Notes: generated by a model from the sequence alone, not told the origin. A stretch of 64,000 nucleotides of DNA from Metellina segmentata (GCA_947359465.1 OX375873.1:137947916-138011915); one strand, 5' to 3'. Shown: positions 11,662 through 24,053, counted from the first letter of the stretch. Translations and numbers: made by a program.

Positions 11662-13140
11662 GTAGAATTTCCAGTGAAACGACCCGGAGCAAAAGCGTAC
11701 ATGTTTATCAAGTATCCATGCTTATAAACTAACGACAAAAGGTTGAACGGATGGTTTTGAAAACTTTATACCCAACAGCCTTCATAGTTTCTCTTCTAAG
11801 TAAATGAACAATTTTTTTGTAACTTTAGGCTTTAAGGGAACTTTTCTGGCTTTAGGCTTTAGCCACCTGTTCGAACAATGCTTGATGTAATGGTGAGTGG
11901 GAAGTTTCAAGTCTTCTTGAATTTGTTTGTACGTTGACAAAAGCTTAGGCCACTGATTAAAAAAATCTGTGAATAGTAAAAACTAGTTCAGATACATCTT
12001 CCCCTAACTCTTTTAGACCTTTCAGAAAAGCATTTATTGTGTGAGTATTACATGTCACAATGTTAATTAGTTCCTTTTTTCGGGTAGAAAGTAATGAGTC
12101 ATTATATATATATAATCTTTATAAAAACTGACTTCACTAAAAAAAACTCAAGAAATTGTAATAATCAACTTTGACGATAACACATAATGATTTTCAATAC
12201 GTTCTCAACGCTCCTTGAATATTTAACCCTATGGATACAGACGGACGAAAATTTTGAATTCTCTGGTTATGGAGGGGTTTGGAATCTTTCAGATCTCAAA
12301 CTCCTGAAGAAACGGCTGAAGTGCATTAAGATTTCCATGCCCTCATTTCTGTGCCACAAAGAGAGCAGCGAATGAATAGCCTACGTTCCGTAGACAGGAA
12401 TGTCTGGGTTCTCATTTCGGAGCTTAGTGCGCTTAGAATGTGCGAGAGGTTTATGATCTATCCCCTTAAAAACTTTGCCGAATACAACCTTCGAGTGTAA
12501 ATTATCATACATATTGAAGATTCCACCGTCCTTTCAGGGTTTACCCTCGACCTATCTATACCTTCTAGACATAATCAGACCCACAATAGAGACTGTAACA
12601 TGTGATGACAAAGGTACTAAACGCATTACCTCTCCTCCTGGGTTAACGTTGAGTTAATATCAGCTTGATTCATCCGGTCTCTTGACCTCTTCATTCTCGT
12701 CTTATTCCAGAATCCGAAAATAAAATGGGTCTGTTGAGACCACCCTCAGATCTGTGTATGGATGATGTTATCCCCCCCCCCTTTAACTGACCACTGGCAT
12801 CGACCACCATTTACGAGCTGTCAGCGTCTGACCTCCTAGAGGATTCCTCCTTTTGTTCAACCCTGTAGAGGGGGTCGGATATGCAGATGGCCCTGCTTCC
12901 CTTAAACTTCGCTGCTTCGTTTTACTGATAGCCTTTTCCTGCAGGAAAATTTCCAGAACTTGCTGATAATACAATGTGTTCAACAAACAGTATCCTTTTA
13001 CAGTTGAAACTGTACGTTTTTGAATCCATTCTTGCGGTGGAACGTAGTGTGCATTTCGAAATTGAATTCGTGCAAACCCTGTTTTTTTTATAAAGGAAAT
13101 GAATTTTTTTTAACTGTGCACCAAATTTTTTTCTTCGAAT
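11662..13140. other. Sequence after the orphan frame, no recognised gene
   Basis: Base composition falls back to AT-rich soon after 11690, though 12180-13000 is somewhat richer. The small frames at 12187, 12475 and 12783 show no domain. No poly(A) tract marks the end of the long frame. Confidence 0.4.
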
Positions 13141-13606
13141 ATAATTTAAGGACTTAAAACCCCTGAAAAGGTGACAAAAATAAAAAGGTGACGTGTTAGG
13201 AGCCCTGATATTTATCTTACAAGATAACTCGATTGCACTAAATTTAGAACTGTTTCTGAGTCAGACGATTTTTTTCAAGTACCAACTTTCTATAGAGGGT
13301 TTTCAAGTCTTTGATAACCCCCTGATCCATTGGCTGAATGACTTAGGTTGTGATGGATGGCAAAAAAATCAGACAAATTTTCTTCATTGCTACATTAGGG
13401 TGTGTGGAACACTTATCCATTATAGGAGCAGTTTTTCTACCTAGTCCCTAGAGAATCTGGTCCCAGACAATCCTCAAAAATTGTCAATGTCATCCATGCA
13501 TTACGACTGCTTCGAAATTCCACTGGCACACACCTGAGAATTCTTACCCTTTCCTATGACTGAAAGAGAACATGGATACAGCCAGCGAGAAACCGTAACA
13601 TTCCTT

Positions 13607-13860
13607 TAACCCTCTGGTTACGGCAGTCGGCCGAAACTGCCAAGATTTTCATGTCCTTTCGTTACGGAGCAGACGGCCGAAATCCATTACGGTTTCCTCC
13701 CCCCTTTTACTAAGCAACAAAGAGACCTACTCGTAAATAACCATTTCACCGATGACAGGGGGAAACCGGGGGACCGTTTACCTCAAGCTATTACTACGAT
13801 TCGTGAAAGGCAACTTCCCGCGCGCATTTACGAAAGAAGATTAAAGAATCTACGAAAGAA
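13607..13860 (+). mobile_element. piggyBac-type end fragment (weak)
   Basis: TTAACCCTCTGGTTACGGCA at 13607 has the TTAA plus CCC..G form of piggyBac ends. Repeated CGGCCGAAA blocks follow within 100 bases. No matching right end was found. Confidence 0.3.
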
Positions 13861-15230
13861 ATATACTCTGTAAATTGTGTCTTATTAACTATCAAAATAT
13901 GCTCATGCAAACTTTTTTTAAATCATGGTATTCTTACAAGTTTAGAAAGCAATGGTTTTTGCCCAACAATGAAATAGTGAATGTCGTGTAGTACTGCACC
14001 GTAAACGTTAAGTAAATAAAAGAAAATCATAAAAAAAAAACTTATTTTATGTATGGCATCAACACAACCTCCAGAAAAATTGTCAATAATAAAAATAGTT
14101 AACAATGCAAGTATCTCAAATAATGAACATAATTTAAAATATATAATTTACAATGAAAAAGTGGAATTTTTTAAAGGTCGTAAACATATAGAAATGTAAT
14201 TAAAATTATTATTATTAACTTTACCCACTCTCAAGAGTTGTAAATCTAAAAAATTTGTATGAGCTTTTATTATTATCATTTTTTTAAAAGTGCAAATAAA
14301 ATTGGAAGCTTTCTAAGTTTGTTAAAAATTATGTTTGTCCTCTTAAAATCCATAAGTATTTTACGCATAAGTTTTCAACTAGAAAAACTCCATAAAATTA
14401 GTGCAGTATTTTCAATTCTAGTGCAGTATCAAAAATTCTATTTTTCTAATAATTTTCTCATAGGGCTCATTTGGAACGAACAAATCTCAAAAAGATTTAA
14501 AATGTGATTATTTCAAAAAGAAAGAATCACATTTTAAGTACAAAATACAACAGAAGTTAACGAAAACAACTTACTTTTTGCAAGTACTATTTTTCTAGTA
14601 ATTTCTATTACATTGAGACTCTTATCAAAACAAGAGTTTTTACAGTAAACTCGTATATATTTTTAAAAAGCCAGTTTTATCTCTGATGACAACTGAGTGA
14701 TTTGTGATTATTCACTGAAAAATTATACATTTCTTGTTTAATGAACAGAAAAAAAAATATTTTATTGGATCAGTACTATTTTAAAATAAACCACCAATGT
14801 ATAAACCACAGATTCTTTTTTTCTACAGCTATTTTTTCCCCTGTAAACGAGCCTTTTTGTAGCAATACTCATGCGATGAAATTTAGCGCTATTTTTTCAA
14901 TGTGTTTTCTTCAATGCTGTCACCACATGTTTAACATGTTGTCATTTAGTTTTCGCCAATTGATAGAAAAACCAGGAGACTACACCTTAAGGGTATTTCA
15001 AATGTTTGGAATAATCATCGGTAGATACACTATGATATATAATGTTGCATAAATGAAAGTTTTCGTGGAAAACGAAGCCAATGGCAGGCAGTCGATAATG
15101 TAGTTGGAAGGTCAAATAAAAGTTAAAAAGCAGCTGGTAGCAATTTTCTTGGACTCTGAAATTTTGTGCATTTGTTTTTGAATATCTGATGCATCGTTTT
15201 ATCCAATAAACAAAAAACACTTTTTGAAAT
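13861..15230. other. Intron, no gene recognised
   Basis: AT-rich. The open frames at 14259, 14741 and 14987 have no motifs that I recognise. Confidence 0.4.
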
Positions 15231-15480
15231 TTTTTTTTCGAAATTTTGGGTCTCTCTTAAGAAAACATATTTTTACATGACTTTCTGTCTTCCTTTATTT
15301 CTTACAAATTCGTCTGTTATTTTGGCAGCATTTGTTTTGGTTTAAAATTTCTTGCTTTATATACAGAATAGCCATATTAATTAATCTTTCTGCTTCCATA
15401 GTACTCCTTGAATAACTTTTTACAAGCTTTAAAGCAGAAAACTATCTTTCTCCTGAAGCATCTTCCGAAGACGTCATTTC
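15231..15480 (-). pseudogene. hAT transposase C-terminal (dimerisation) fragment
   Basis: On the minus strand it reads SFSALKLVKSYSRSTMEAER and LINMAILYI, the hAT family C-terminal dimerisation region. The same DNA block recurs at 52305-52500 inside the hAT element with target duplication, so this is a fragment of the same family. Confidence 0.65.
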
Positions 15481-16369
15481 TGCAATGCAATCGCCTACGT
15501 CATAATGGCGGGGGAAAATGAAGGAAGAATGCTTTCTCATAGCAGGTGGGGAAGGGAAAGCAGGATTGGGGAAGAGTATTCTCAGTGTTTTTTGTACAAG
15601 ATCCATAGTTTTTCACCATACATCCGTAGCTCCGTAGTTTTCACCAAATTTCTGTAGAAACTACGGAAATTCCGTAACAGTTGGAGAGTTCGTAAATACC
15701 AAACTTCAAGGACAGTCAAATCGCCTTAACAATGTACGAAATTCTCAAAGCATTTGTAACAAAGCTAGACATAAATTCAAATGACCTGGTTCCTGGAAAA
15801 TTGAAGTATTTTCCATCATTAAAAGAACATTTTCTAACATCATGCTATTTTGCCAGCAATGTTCGAAAACAAAACTGAAGTCTTAAAACACTATTCTTCA
15901 GTAATAGCGAATGCATAAGAAATATTTGACGAAAGATTCTCCAGATTTCATTAAATGGAGAAAACTTTAGTTTGTCATTTTACAATACAAACTTAAATTT
16001 GAATACCTTAAATTATCTTCTTTCGATTGGCTTCAAATTGATAACTTAGATATGAAAATGGTTGAATTTCAAAACAGTGTTGAATGGACAAATAAATTTG
16101 CAGAACTAAATGTTAACTTAGAGCATCAACTTGTCCGCTGCGTGCGTGATTAAAAGTTTCAAATATCAAACCACAAGTGTCACATTTAAATTCGATAATT
16201 TTGTATTCATTTTCTTCCTGATATTGATAGTTTAAAATAAACCATAATAAGAAGTTAAATTTGATATTGTTTTAAATATATATCGTATAATTTTTGAAAT
16301 ATCTCAAGTTTTTAAAAGTGACATGTGCAGTTAATTTTTACGGTTTCAAGACATTTTTTGACATGCGTT

Positions 16370-16507
16370 AGAAAAAGGTTCACCATCCCTGTACTAAACC
16401 GTTAAAAATAGAGTAAAAATTTCAAGAGATTTGAAATCTGCGGAAAATTTTACACCAGATAAATACCTTACATCACGGGCAACGCTGGGCTAGCTACGCA
16501 GTGGCTA
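16370..16507 (+). mobile_element. Helitron 3' end fragment
   Basis: It ends with the hairpin CTAGCTACGCAGTGGCTAG, then T. It is preceded by TACACCAGATAAATACCTTA and a CATCACGGGCAACGC motif, which also occur before the 3' end of the minus-strand Helitron at 52642. No 5' end was found. Confidence 0.6.
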
Positions 16508-16679
16508 GTCTTTTAAATTTTCATAAGAGATTGTGACGTCTTTCAACTTTCCAAAAATGAACAGATTGTATTTCCTGGGGGAGGGGGGACCCAGATTACA
16601 TTTCTTGCCCTTTTTGCTTTCAGCGGAGAGCAAAAAATAAACATTTTGACAGGCATTGTTTAGTTATTTTTCGTAAAAT

Positions 16680-16950
16680 CGGAATCGTTAAACATAGATT
16701 AAAAATTTCAAAAGATTTGAAATCTACGGAAAATTTTACACCAGATTAATACCTTACATCAGGCCTCGAAATAGATTTTTTAATACAGGTGCACTGCGTT
16801 CACCTGAGTTTTTAAATTAGGTGCAATGCGTGCACTTAGTGGTAAAAATTAGGTGCACAATTATATTTTCATGTGCACAGTGCACACGGGTATTTCGAGC
16901 CCTGCCTTACATCACGGCATTGCCCGTGGTGTTTGTTTGCGAAGCAAACC
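16680..16950 (+). mobile_element. Second Helitron 3' fragment, split by a MITE
   Basis: This repeats the same 3' region as 16400-16480 (GATTTGAAATC, AAAATTTTACACCAGATTAA, ACCTTACATC). It is interrupted by the hAT MITE at 16760-16904 and continues with CACGGCATTGCCCGTGG, losing the terminal hairpin. Confidence 0.55.
16760..16904. mobile_element. 145-bp hAT MITE with 8-bp target duplication
   Basis: The ends CAGGCCTCGAAATA and TATTTCGAGCCCTG are inverted repeats. A perfect CCTTACAT flanks both sides (16752-16759 and 16905-16912). The target site lies inside a Helitron 3' fragment. The interior repeats GTGCAC-type motifs, also seen at both ends of the larger hAT element 4862-7109. Non-coding. 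Confidence 0.85.
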
Positions 16951-17039
16951 AATTAAATATAAACAAGGTTAATAACATCTCAAGGGAATGGTAATAAATT
17001 GATTGTTACTTAAAAAGCAAAGATAATATCGGCTCTTAC

Positions 17040-17164
17040 CTTAATGGTTGAGGACAATTCCTGGAATCTCCTGTATTACCCTCAAGCATATCACAGACCG
17101 CCACCCTCAACGTCTCATGTTTGATAATTTGATTGTACCTGGCACTGTCACCTGGATTTCTTTC
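17040..17164 (-). CDS. UBE2Z: UBE2Z exon 5
   Basis: 41 codons plus 2 bases. The exon starts [20 protein letters not shown] and continues VAVCDMLEG, the C-terminal helix region specific to UBE2Z-like E2s. Vertebrate proteins have ERHPGDS...HETIRVAVCDM here. It ends on PQPL plus a split Arg codon. The acceptor is GCTTGTAG and the donor is GTAAGAGC. Confidence 0.93.
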
Positions 17165-20070
17165 CTACAAGCAAAAGTAACAGCATATCAATGATTCAAA
17201 CTTGGGCTGATTAGAAAATGTCATGCTTGTTTAAATGCTAATTTTGGAGAAAAGATAACCACAACTGAATTAAAACCAATTCATCTAAATAATGCAAAAC
17301 AAAACTGCAGATTGATCACATTGCACTTTGTTTACCATAGGGCTTACGAACGAGTCAGGTTGATAATAACACTGGTCTAGAAGGATTTTAAAACATGAAC
17401 AAATTTAACTGTTTTCAACGGAGCTGATTTCAGATTTGACCTTAAGAAATGGCCACCATGTCAATCTATTTGTTGTTAATGGACATTCACATTAACCACC
17501 TAAAAAAATTACCATTTAGACACATGAAATGAAACTAGATGTTTTCATATTTTGCTACCTAACATTTTGTGAGTGGTAACACATTTGTTTCACTGGTAAG
17601 AGAATATGAAACCACAATGAAACAGTCACTGTATTTTGCATTGAAGGATACACGTGTTGCTTGTTTGTAAGCAAAATGTGGTAAAAGAATTGAAAGCTTT
17701 GAGGATGTATTACTATTCCAGATAAATGTGTCTATGGATGAGGAACACAGTAGATTTTAGAATCTTTACTAAATACCAATATAATTTATTTATCAAACCA
17801 CGTATAAACAAATTATCGTACAAAAAACAACAACCACTGAGTACTCTTTAAGACCAGAGAAAATGTCAAGAAAGCTTACACGTGAACAGGCTAAGTACAA
17901 CTAGCCAAGGGAGGAAGTCATTTTACAAAATAAAGTGTTGCAAACACAGAGAACTTTTGAGAAAGATAGTCAAAATAAAAAGGTTTAAAAAATCCAGTTT
18001 TGCATCAAAAGGATGGAATTTCCAAAACAATGCAATTCAATGTCTTTTACACGTGTTAAATATTCTCTCAATTGCTTTTATTTATTAATGGCAGTGTTGT
18101 TCTCACATAAATACATTTCATGCCTTTAAATTAAATATAAAAATAACATTTCATTATTCACTTAAAACAAAATATGAGTCTACCCTCATCAGGCTCTTCC
18201 TCGCCATCAAGATACACCACCAGATGGTAAGGGCATATTACTTCAGTCAGTTCTGATTATTATACTTTATTTTAGTCCTGAACGTTACATTTTCAAAATA
18301 TCTACTTTGCAAATTTAAATTATTATGAAACATTACACTGTTTGTGATTCCATGTACTTACCTCAAGGTATACATAACTTTTCTTCCGGGCGTATCGTTT
18401 TTTTGTGTCTATTATAAGGTTTTGAAGTTAAATCTCCTCTTAAAAGATTCAGTACATATTCAAATAATAATGGTGTTAAGCGAAAGTATTGAAATGCACC
18501 CTCTGTAGCACAATTTTAAACAACTTGCCGTCCTCCAAGTGATAGTTTTCGTCTTCTGATGACTCCTCATCTTTCAAATACACTAATAACGCTACATCTA
18601 GATTGTCCATTCTCCACCGTATTCTGTCGGTCTAAGTAGATACCCCTGATCTCTGTTAAGACGGATGCCTTGTTACGCTGGCTAGATTAACAGCTCCACT
18701 TTCTCAGGAAACCGCAGATTTAGATTTTTCAAAAATCTTTCTTGGTTCACCTCTACAGTATAAGAATCTCCAAGTAAAATTTCAGCCTCCTAGGCCTTGT
18801 TCATGAAATACAGTGATCAGTCAGCGAGTGCGGTATTTGGATTCTATACATAGATTGACAAAACAGGAATAGTTAGATTTTGCATGCCATATTGGAAATT
18901 AAAATAAATTGGATGCTTCACATGTCAGCAGATGATATCCCATGATGGACGTTTACCTGTTGTTGTCCAAAGGCCTGTTGTTTTCCTCAAAAGTGGTACA
19001 GTAATGTCACAGCAGAATACTATGAAAGGAGACGTTTGCACTCCTGGAGAGAGCAGTGTTCAGCACGAGCCTCTAGTTTATCCCTGATGTCATTTCCACT
19101 TATCAAATTGGGACTGGCAGAAAGCTTTGCTAAGGCTATGAAGAAAATTTGGCCTGTTTCTTTCCATAATAAAAATTAATGAATATTTCCAAAATTAAGT
19201 GATGAATGAATCTGTTGAACCTCAGATAAAGAAATTTCTGAGTGATTCTGGTGTATTAACTGGAGTTGGGTATTTAATTAGTCACACTGCTGGCACTCTT
19301 CGGAGTCACCTTCACACTAAGTCAAACATAGTGGGTATTTTTAATTAACGTCACACTGTAGCAACATAACAGACAATGGTCCTGGATCAACCCCCTAATG
19401 GAAAGGTCTGAGGACAACACCACGTAATTTTGAATCACGGTCCGATGTAATGAAAGGGTAAAATCCCCAATAGTTAGCAACTCTCTCTCAAAAAGAAACA
19501 TCCAATATTAGACAGTCCTATACTAATAAATTTGGTACTTCTGCTACCCAATTTCAAACTATTATCCAGTGAGATGCAGAAAAAACTAGGGAGTATAAAG
19601 ATTAGTACAGGGTTACATAATGGTACAAGATTCGCTTAGTTTTCTAGATAAGGTTGGACAAAATTCTATGGAATACAAAGTACCAGAAACTTATTTAAAG
19701 ATTGAAATTATTTGTCAAAATAAAACATGAAAATGTAATCAATTGGGCATAAAATGGGAAAACTGTTTCATTGGAACTAAAAATTATGAAAATTAAAAAT
19801 ACCACCTTCAAAAAAAGGTTTCTTTTGTATACAAGTCCAATTTCTTGATTCAAAGCTAAATTTTCCACACACTTTGGTAGATTTTCTTAATATACTTCCA
19901 AGTTATTGAGTTGATGATAGGTGGTAACTAGTAGTTAAATTAAAATGTTAAATATTAATCCATAATTTGTGGCAAAAAATTGAAAAAACAAAATAAAAAA
20001 TAAAAAAATTTAAGCGGCCACATGATTTTTCTCACATTATCGACAAATTACAAATTATGATAAACTGTTT
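17165..20070. other. UBE2Z intron 4, no gene recognised
   Basis: Mostly unique AT-rich sequence. A minus-strand stretch at about 18530-18620 reads MDNLDVALLVYLKDEESSDE, an acidic piece that may be a transposase leader, but I cannot place it. At 19340-19460 lies one copy of a short dispersed repeat (see 58600). Confidence 0.4.
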
Positions 20071-20074
20071 TTAA

Positions 20075-20286
20075 CCCTTCTAGGGATTGTCTCGACGAGG
20101 TATCTTGCCATTTGCAAAACTGACTAGATCTTGATGGACGAGATATTTTGCCACTAGAAAAATGACCAAGTCTGTGGATTTTGCCAAATTTTACACAAAA
20201 AATGTCTACATCTCCATGACAAGGTTATCAGCAAAGTTTGTCAGATCTGTTGTCAACGAAATAGCTCATTGAAACTACTTGGAGGG
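20075..20286. mobile_element. 212-bp piggyBac-type MITE
   Basis: TTAA on both sides (20071-20074 and 20287-20290). The imperfect inverted ends are CCCTTCTAGG and (reverse) CCCTCCAAGT. The interior carries no coding frame. It sits in intron 4, about 150 bp from exon 4. Confidence 0.55.
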
Positions 20287-20438
20287 TTAAATCAGCAATA
20301 AAGCTATTTACAGCAATAAAGGAAGGTCCTGCAAGGCACTTTAAAATATTTGGCAACTATCATGCAAAGCTCGAGAGAAACACTCATAGGGCAACAGATA
20401 CAAAGTTAATTTTACCATGCAAAAAGTAAGAGTTTTAC

Positions 20439-20550
20439 CTTTTCAAAACCCGGTTCATTAAAATATGGCTTTTCATTCATTAGGGACTGAATGGACAGCA
20501 AAACACTTGACAAACTTTGTGCTGGACTCCAAGATGGACCTGACCATGTT
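20439..20550 (-). CDS. UBE2Z: UBE2Z exon 4
   Basis: A 112-nt exon after the acceptor TTCTTCTAG, before the donor GTAAAACT. The first base closes a Gly codon begun in exon 3, giving the [20 protein letters not shown] motif (the E2 [14 protein letters not shown] helix), then [13 protein letters not shown]. It lies only about 120 bp from the BEL/Pao 5' LTR, which sits just inside intron 3. Confidence 0.93.
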
Positions 20551-20670
20551 CTAGAAGAAAAAGCATTTCATAAAAAATAAAATTCATCAGCATTTGTGTT
20601 ATTGTATTTCATCTCTTCAAATTAGCATATCAAATGAGTTTTTTTAACGCTAGCTTATGGCACATATAAC

Positions 20671-20996
20671 TGTGGAAAATTCATATGTAAATTGGCCAAT
20701 TAGAGCCGAGCTAGGTGGCGCTGCCACTATACGACGCCCTCCTGGACTGGCGGGAATGTCACTTAGACTTGTAGACAATACTTGTGGATGTTTCTGAATA
20801 AGATCTTTGTGTCGGTTGTAAAACCTCACATATCTGTACATTTATATATAATATGCTTAATCTTCAATAAATAGTGAGTAGAATAATTATTACTCGACGT
20901 GTAAATTAATGGAAAGAAGGTGAAAGGAAATAGACCATAAAGTGATGACATCGTAAGAACGAACCACCGAAGACAAAACGATACGGTGTTAAGACA
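20671..20996 (+). repeat. 5' LTR of BEL/Pao element
   Basis: 326 bp, TG...CA ends (TGTGGAAAATTC to GGTGTTAAGACA), with AATAAA at about 20866. It differs from the 3' LTR at about seven bases plus a short indel near TTTATATATA, so the insertion is not very old. The preceding ATAAC is the target duplication. Confidence 0.92.
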
Positions 20997-20997
20997 A

Positions 20998-21015
20998 TGG
21001 TGCATTGGCCGGGAA
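20998..21015 (+). promoter_or_regulatory. Primer binding site, tRNA-Gly
   Basis: TGGTGCATTGGCCGGGAA, one base after the 5' LTR, is the exact complement of the common tRNA-Gly 3' end including CCA. It is where minus-strand DNA synthesis would start. Confidence 0.9.
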
Positions 21016-21140
21016 CCTATTGATTCGAATTTGCCTTCTTAAATAACGGTTTGGATTACACGTTAGATTGTTGAAAAAAGCATCAGAAAGTGGTAAGTGG
21101 AAAAATTTTGTTTCCTTGAATTTGAAAATATCTTACCACA

Positions 21141-22111
21141 ATGAGTAATACAGAGGAAGATCTTAAAATGAACAAAATCAAAAGAAGAATTATTCGCACT
21201 TCAGTAACTAAACTTATTAAAAAGATTGATGATGAACTTAATAAGGATATTGACGGTAACCCAGATCTAATAATAGATTCTCTCTCGGTTCTTATGGAAC
21301 ACAAAGCAACATTGGAAGATTTAGATAAATCTATTGCAGCTCTAACTAATATGGATGATTTAGAAGCTGAGATGGAAAGTTCATTGGAATATAATGAATC
21401 GATTGTGCTCTGTAAGTCGCAAGTAAGTAGATATTTGGGAAACTTAAATAAAAATCCGACTTAAGTCTTGTCTAGTCCAGTTGGAAATCGATCCAGTACG
21501 GATACTGTATCAGATGTTAAAGAAAAAACCAACACAAAATTACCGTGTATTTCTTTAAATACATTTTCAGGTGACATTTGTTAATTTCAAGAGTTTTGGC
21601 CTCAGTATGAAGCCGCGATTCATGAAAATGAAACTCTTCAAGATATAGAAAAGTTTAATTATCTTAAAACATTGCTTAGGGATTCGGCAGCAACGGCCAT
21701 AAGTGGTCTTCCCTTGACATCCGAAAATTATAGGAAAGCAATTGAGATTCTAAAAGATTGATTTGGGAAAAAGGAAATTTTAATTGCCACGTAAATTTAG
21801 AACCAGTTCGCAGATCAAATGATATGCCCGCATTAAGAAAGTTAAATGATGAAATATCTGTGCAAATAAGAAGTCTTGAGTCACTCGAAATTAATTCTGA
21901 TTCATATGGTTGTTTATTATTACCCATTTTGTATAAATGTATTCCAAATGATCTTGTTTTGCAATTCCACAGGGAACAAAATAACAAAAAGGAATCAAAT
22001 GTTACAGAATTGTTAACTTTTCTAAAGAATGAAGTAGAAGCACGTGAAAAATCCCTAAACATAACTTCTACGAATGTTGAAAGTACAAAACCCTATGAAA
22101 ACAGAACTATA
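21141..22111 (+). pseudogene. gag: BEL/Pao gag, first part, broken
   Basis: The ATG at 21141 opens a frame with a charged, coiled-coil-like N-terminus (NKIKRRIIRTSVTKLIKKID) that stops at 21464. The DUF1759-type gag region follows in another frame (..WPQYEAAIHEN.. around 21597, ..SAATAISGLPL..), then a third frame from 21758 (..ISVQIRSLESLEIN.., typical gag). At least two frame breaks are seen. The Tigger insertion interrupts it at 22112. This is the structural protein of the retroelement particle; it is not functional here. Confidence 0.8.
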
Positions 22112-22113
22112 TA

Positions 22114-24053
22114 CAGTGATCTCTCACTTATACACGCTCTCGTTTATGCGCGTTTTTCAGTTATACGCGTTTTTTTCGCGGTCCCGGCCATGAATATAGG
22201 AAAACAATGATAACTCTTATTCATTTATACACCACAATAAAAAAACAGCTCTCACTTATGCGCGTCGCAAAAAAATTTTCATTTAAAAAATTAGGTTCCT
22301 CAAGTCAGGTGTTGCTTCTCGCAAGAACTTTTCCTTGTTTGTTCTGCTTCTAGGAATGCATTCCCTCGCCCTTCCCCTATCGTTCGGATTACCGGAACAC
22401 ATTTCTCTACCAAATACACGGGTGTACCGGAGGGGTCTTGTGACTAACGTCAGTGAAAGTCGCATTTATACAGCAGACAATTAGAGTGGTTAGTACGGTA
22501 CGTATCACGTGGCATTGATCGCTAACGAAAGAACCTTCTTTGGAGTTTGGGTTAGATGGTTGCGTTTTAAAATGCCAAAACGAACAAAATTGTCGCTTTC
22601 GTTTAAAATGGATGTTATAAAAAAATTCGAAGAAAATTCTTGCAACTCGAAAAAAGTTTTAGAGGAGCATTTTAATGTTCCAGAATCGACATTGAGAGGG
22701 ATTTAAAAAAATCGGGAGGCGATTATAGTCGCTCATCGAGAATGTGGAATTCAGTCGAAGAAAAGAAGCAAAATTCAAGGTGAAAAGTTCGAAGAATTTG
22801 AGAAAGTTTTGTTGCTATGGTTTAAAGAAGCTTGTGCCTCAAACATTCCTGTTAACGTTGAGCTTCTAAGGGAGAAGGCCGAACAATTGTCAAAGAGTTT
22901 TGAAATAGAAAATTTTTCTGCATCATATGGATGGATTGAAAAATTCAAAAATAGGTATGGCTTGGCAACTCGTGTCCTTTCTGGGGAAAGTGCGAGTGTC
23001 AATGAAGAAACCGTAGAACAATAGAAAGAAGCCGGAACAGATACGAACCGAAAAGCATCTACAATTGTGACGAAACTGTACTTTTTTATAAACTGATGCC
23101 CGACAGAACCTTAACATTCAAGGGAGAACCATGCCATGGTGGGAAAAAAAGTAAAGAAAGACTAACTGCCTTGCTGTGTTGCAACGCTGATGGTTCAGAA
23201 AAATTCCCGCCATTGGTCCCATTGGCAGATAAAAAAAACCTCCCTGTTTTAAGAACGTGAAGAAGAAGCTTCCTTGCGACTACACTAGCAACAAAACAGC
23301 GTGGATGACATCGCACATTTTCTTGGATTTCCTTCAAAAATTCGACAGGAAAATGCAAAAAGAAAAATGTAAGTCCTGCTCACCCACAAGATCTTACAAC
23401 TTTCAATAACACGAAAGTTGTGTTTTTTCCTGCAAATTGCACTAGCAAGATTCAACCTTTGGATCTGAGTGTCATTCGTTGTGTGAAAGTGCACTACAGA
23501 AAAACTTTAATCCGTCGACTTCTGGCTGCGTCAGAAACAAAACGTGCATTAAAAGACGAATTGAAGCAAATTACCGTCCTTGATGCATTTCATATGTTGT
23601 GTTCATCATGGAGAAACGTTACTGACAAGTGCATTAAAAGCTGCTTTAAGAAAGTAGGATTTTCGTTTCTAGCAGAAAATGAATGTGATGAACCAGAAAA
23701 TGAAAGTGAAAATTGTGAAAATGACATAAACAAAGAAGATTGGCATATTGTATCTGGTGGACTCGCTACGTGCACTACTTTCAACGATTTCGTCGATGTA
23801 GATGAAAGCATTTCCATTTCCTTTGTGTTCTTAAAAATAGTAAACGGAAGTTATACACGGAAACTTGTATTTACATTTTGAAACTACGTAACCTTATTTC
23901 CATTTTTCTGTAGTACTATATACATAGTATTAATTAACAATATACTGTGTACACTGTATTGATTTTTCACTTTTAAGCTCCTTTTTGTGGTTTTTCACTT
24001 ATACGCGTTTTGTTCGCTGTCCCCAACCCCCGCGCATAAGTGAGAGATCACTG
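22114..24053 (+). mobile_element. Tigger/pogo element nested in gag
   Basis: 1,940 bp with 18-bp perfect inverted ends (CAGTGATCTCTCACTTAT) and a TA duplication on both sides (22112-22113 and 24054-24055). The inserted DNA splits the BEL/Pao gag, so Tigger came later than the retroelement. Its own transposase is broken, so the copy was moved by another source or has decayed since. Confidence 0.9.
22572..23800 (+). pseudogene. Tigger/pogo transposase (CENP-B-like), decayed
   Basis: MPKRTKLSLSFKMDVIKKFE at 22572 is the CENP-B N-terminal HTH. The second HTH (CENPB domain) is at about 22800-23020 (..NFSASYGWIEKFKNRYGL). The first catalytic Asp motif (NCDET) is out of frame near 23063. The second catalytic Asp region is missing around 23370, where sequence appears deleted. 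The NCTSKIQPLDLSVI block and the C-terminus run from about 23430 to 23800. It has stops and frameshifts and cannot be active. Confidence 0.85.

Larger units (their letters stand above)
8668..13207. mobile_element. Possible 4.5-kb hAT-like element (ends only)
   Basis: The left end CAGGGCTTCTAACA and the right end, which reads CAGGGCTCCTAACA on the opposite strand, match at 13 of 14 bases. Both ends carry subterminal copies of AAAAGGTGAC (several at 8695-8775, two at 13165-13192), as hAT ends often do. No 8-bp target duplication is seen: the flanks GGAGATTT and ATATTTAT do not match. The ends may therefore belong to one old element or to two fragments. Inside lie a hAT-like coding remnant (about 9696-10005) and the unassigned long frame 10012-11661. 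Confidence 0.45.

Noticed and set aside
12783..12986. 67-codon frame in a slightly GC-richer stretch
   Set aside because: Considered as a continuation of the orphan gene; no similarity of composition or splice junction that supports it.
20650..20841. Minus-strand frame in the 5' LTR, repeated at 28733-29029
   Set aside because: It is the LTR read backwards; the same peptide appears at both LTRs because the DNA is repeated.
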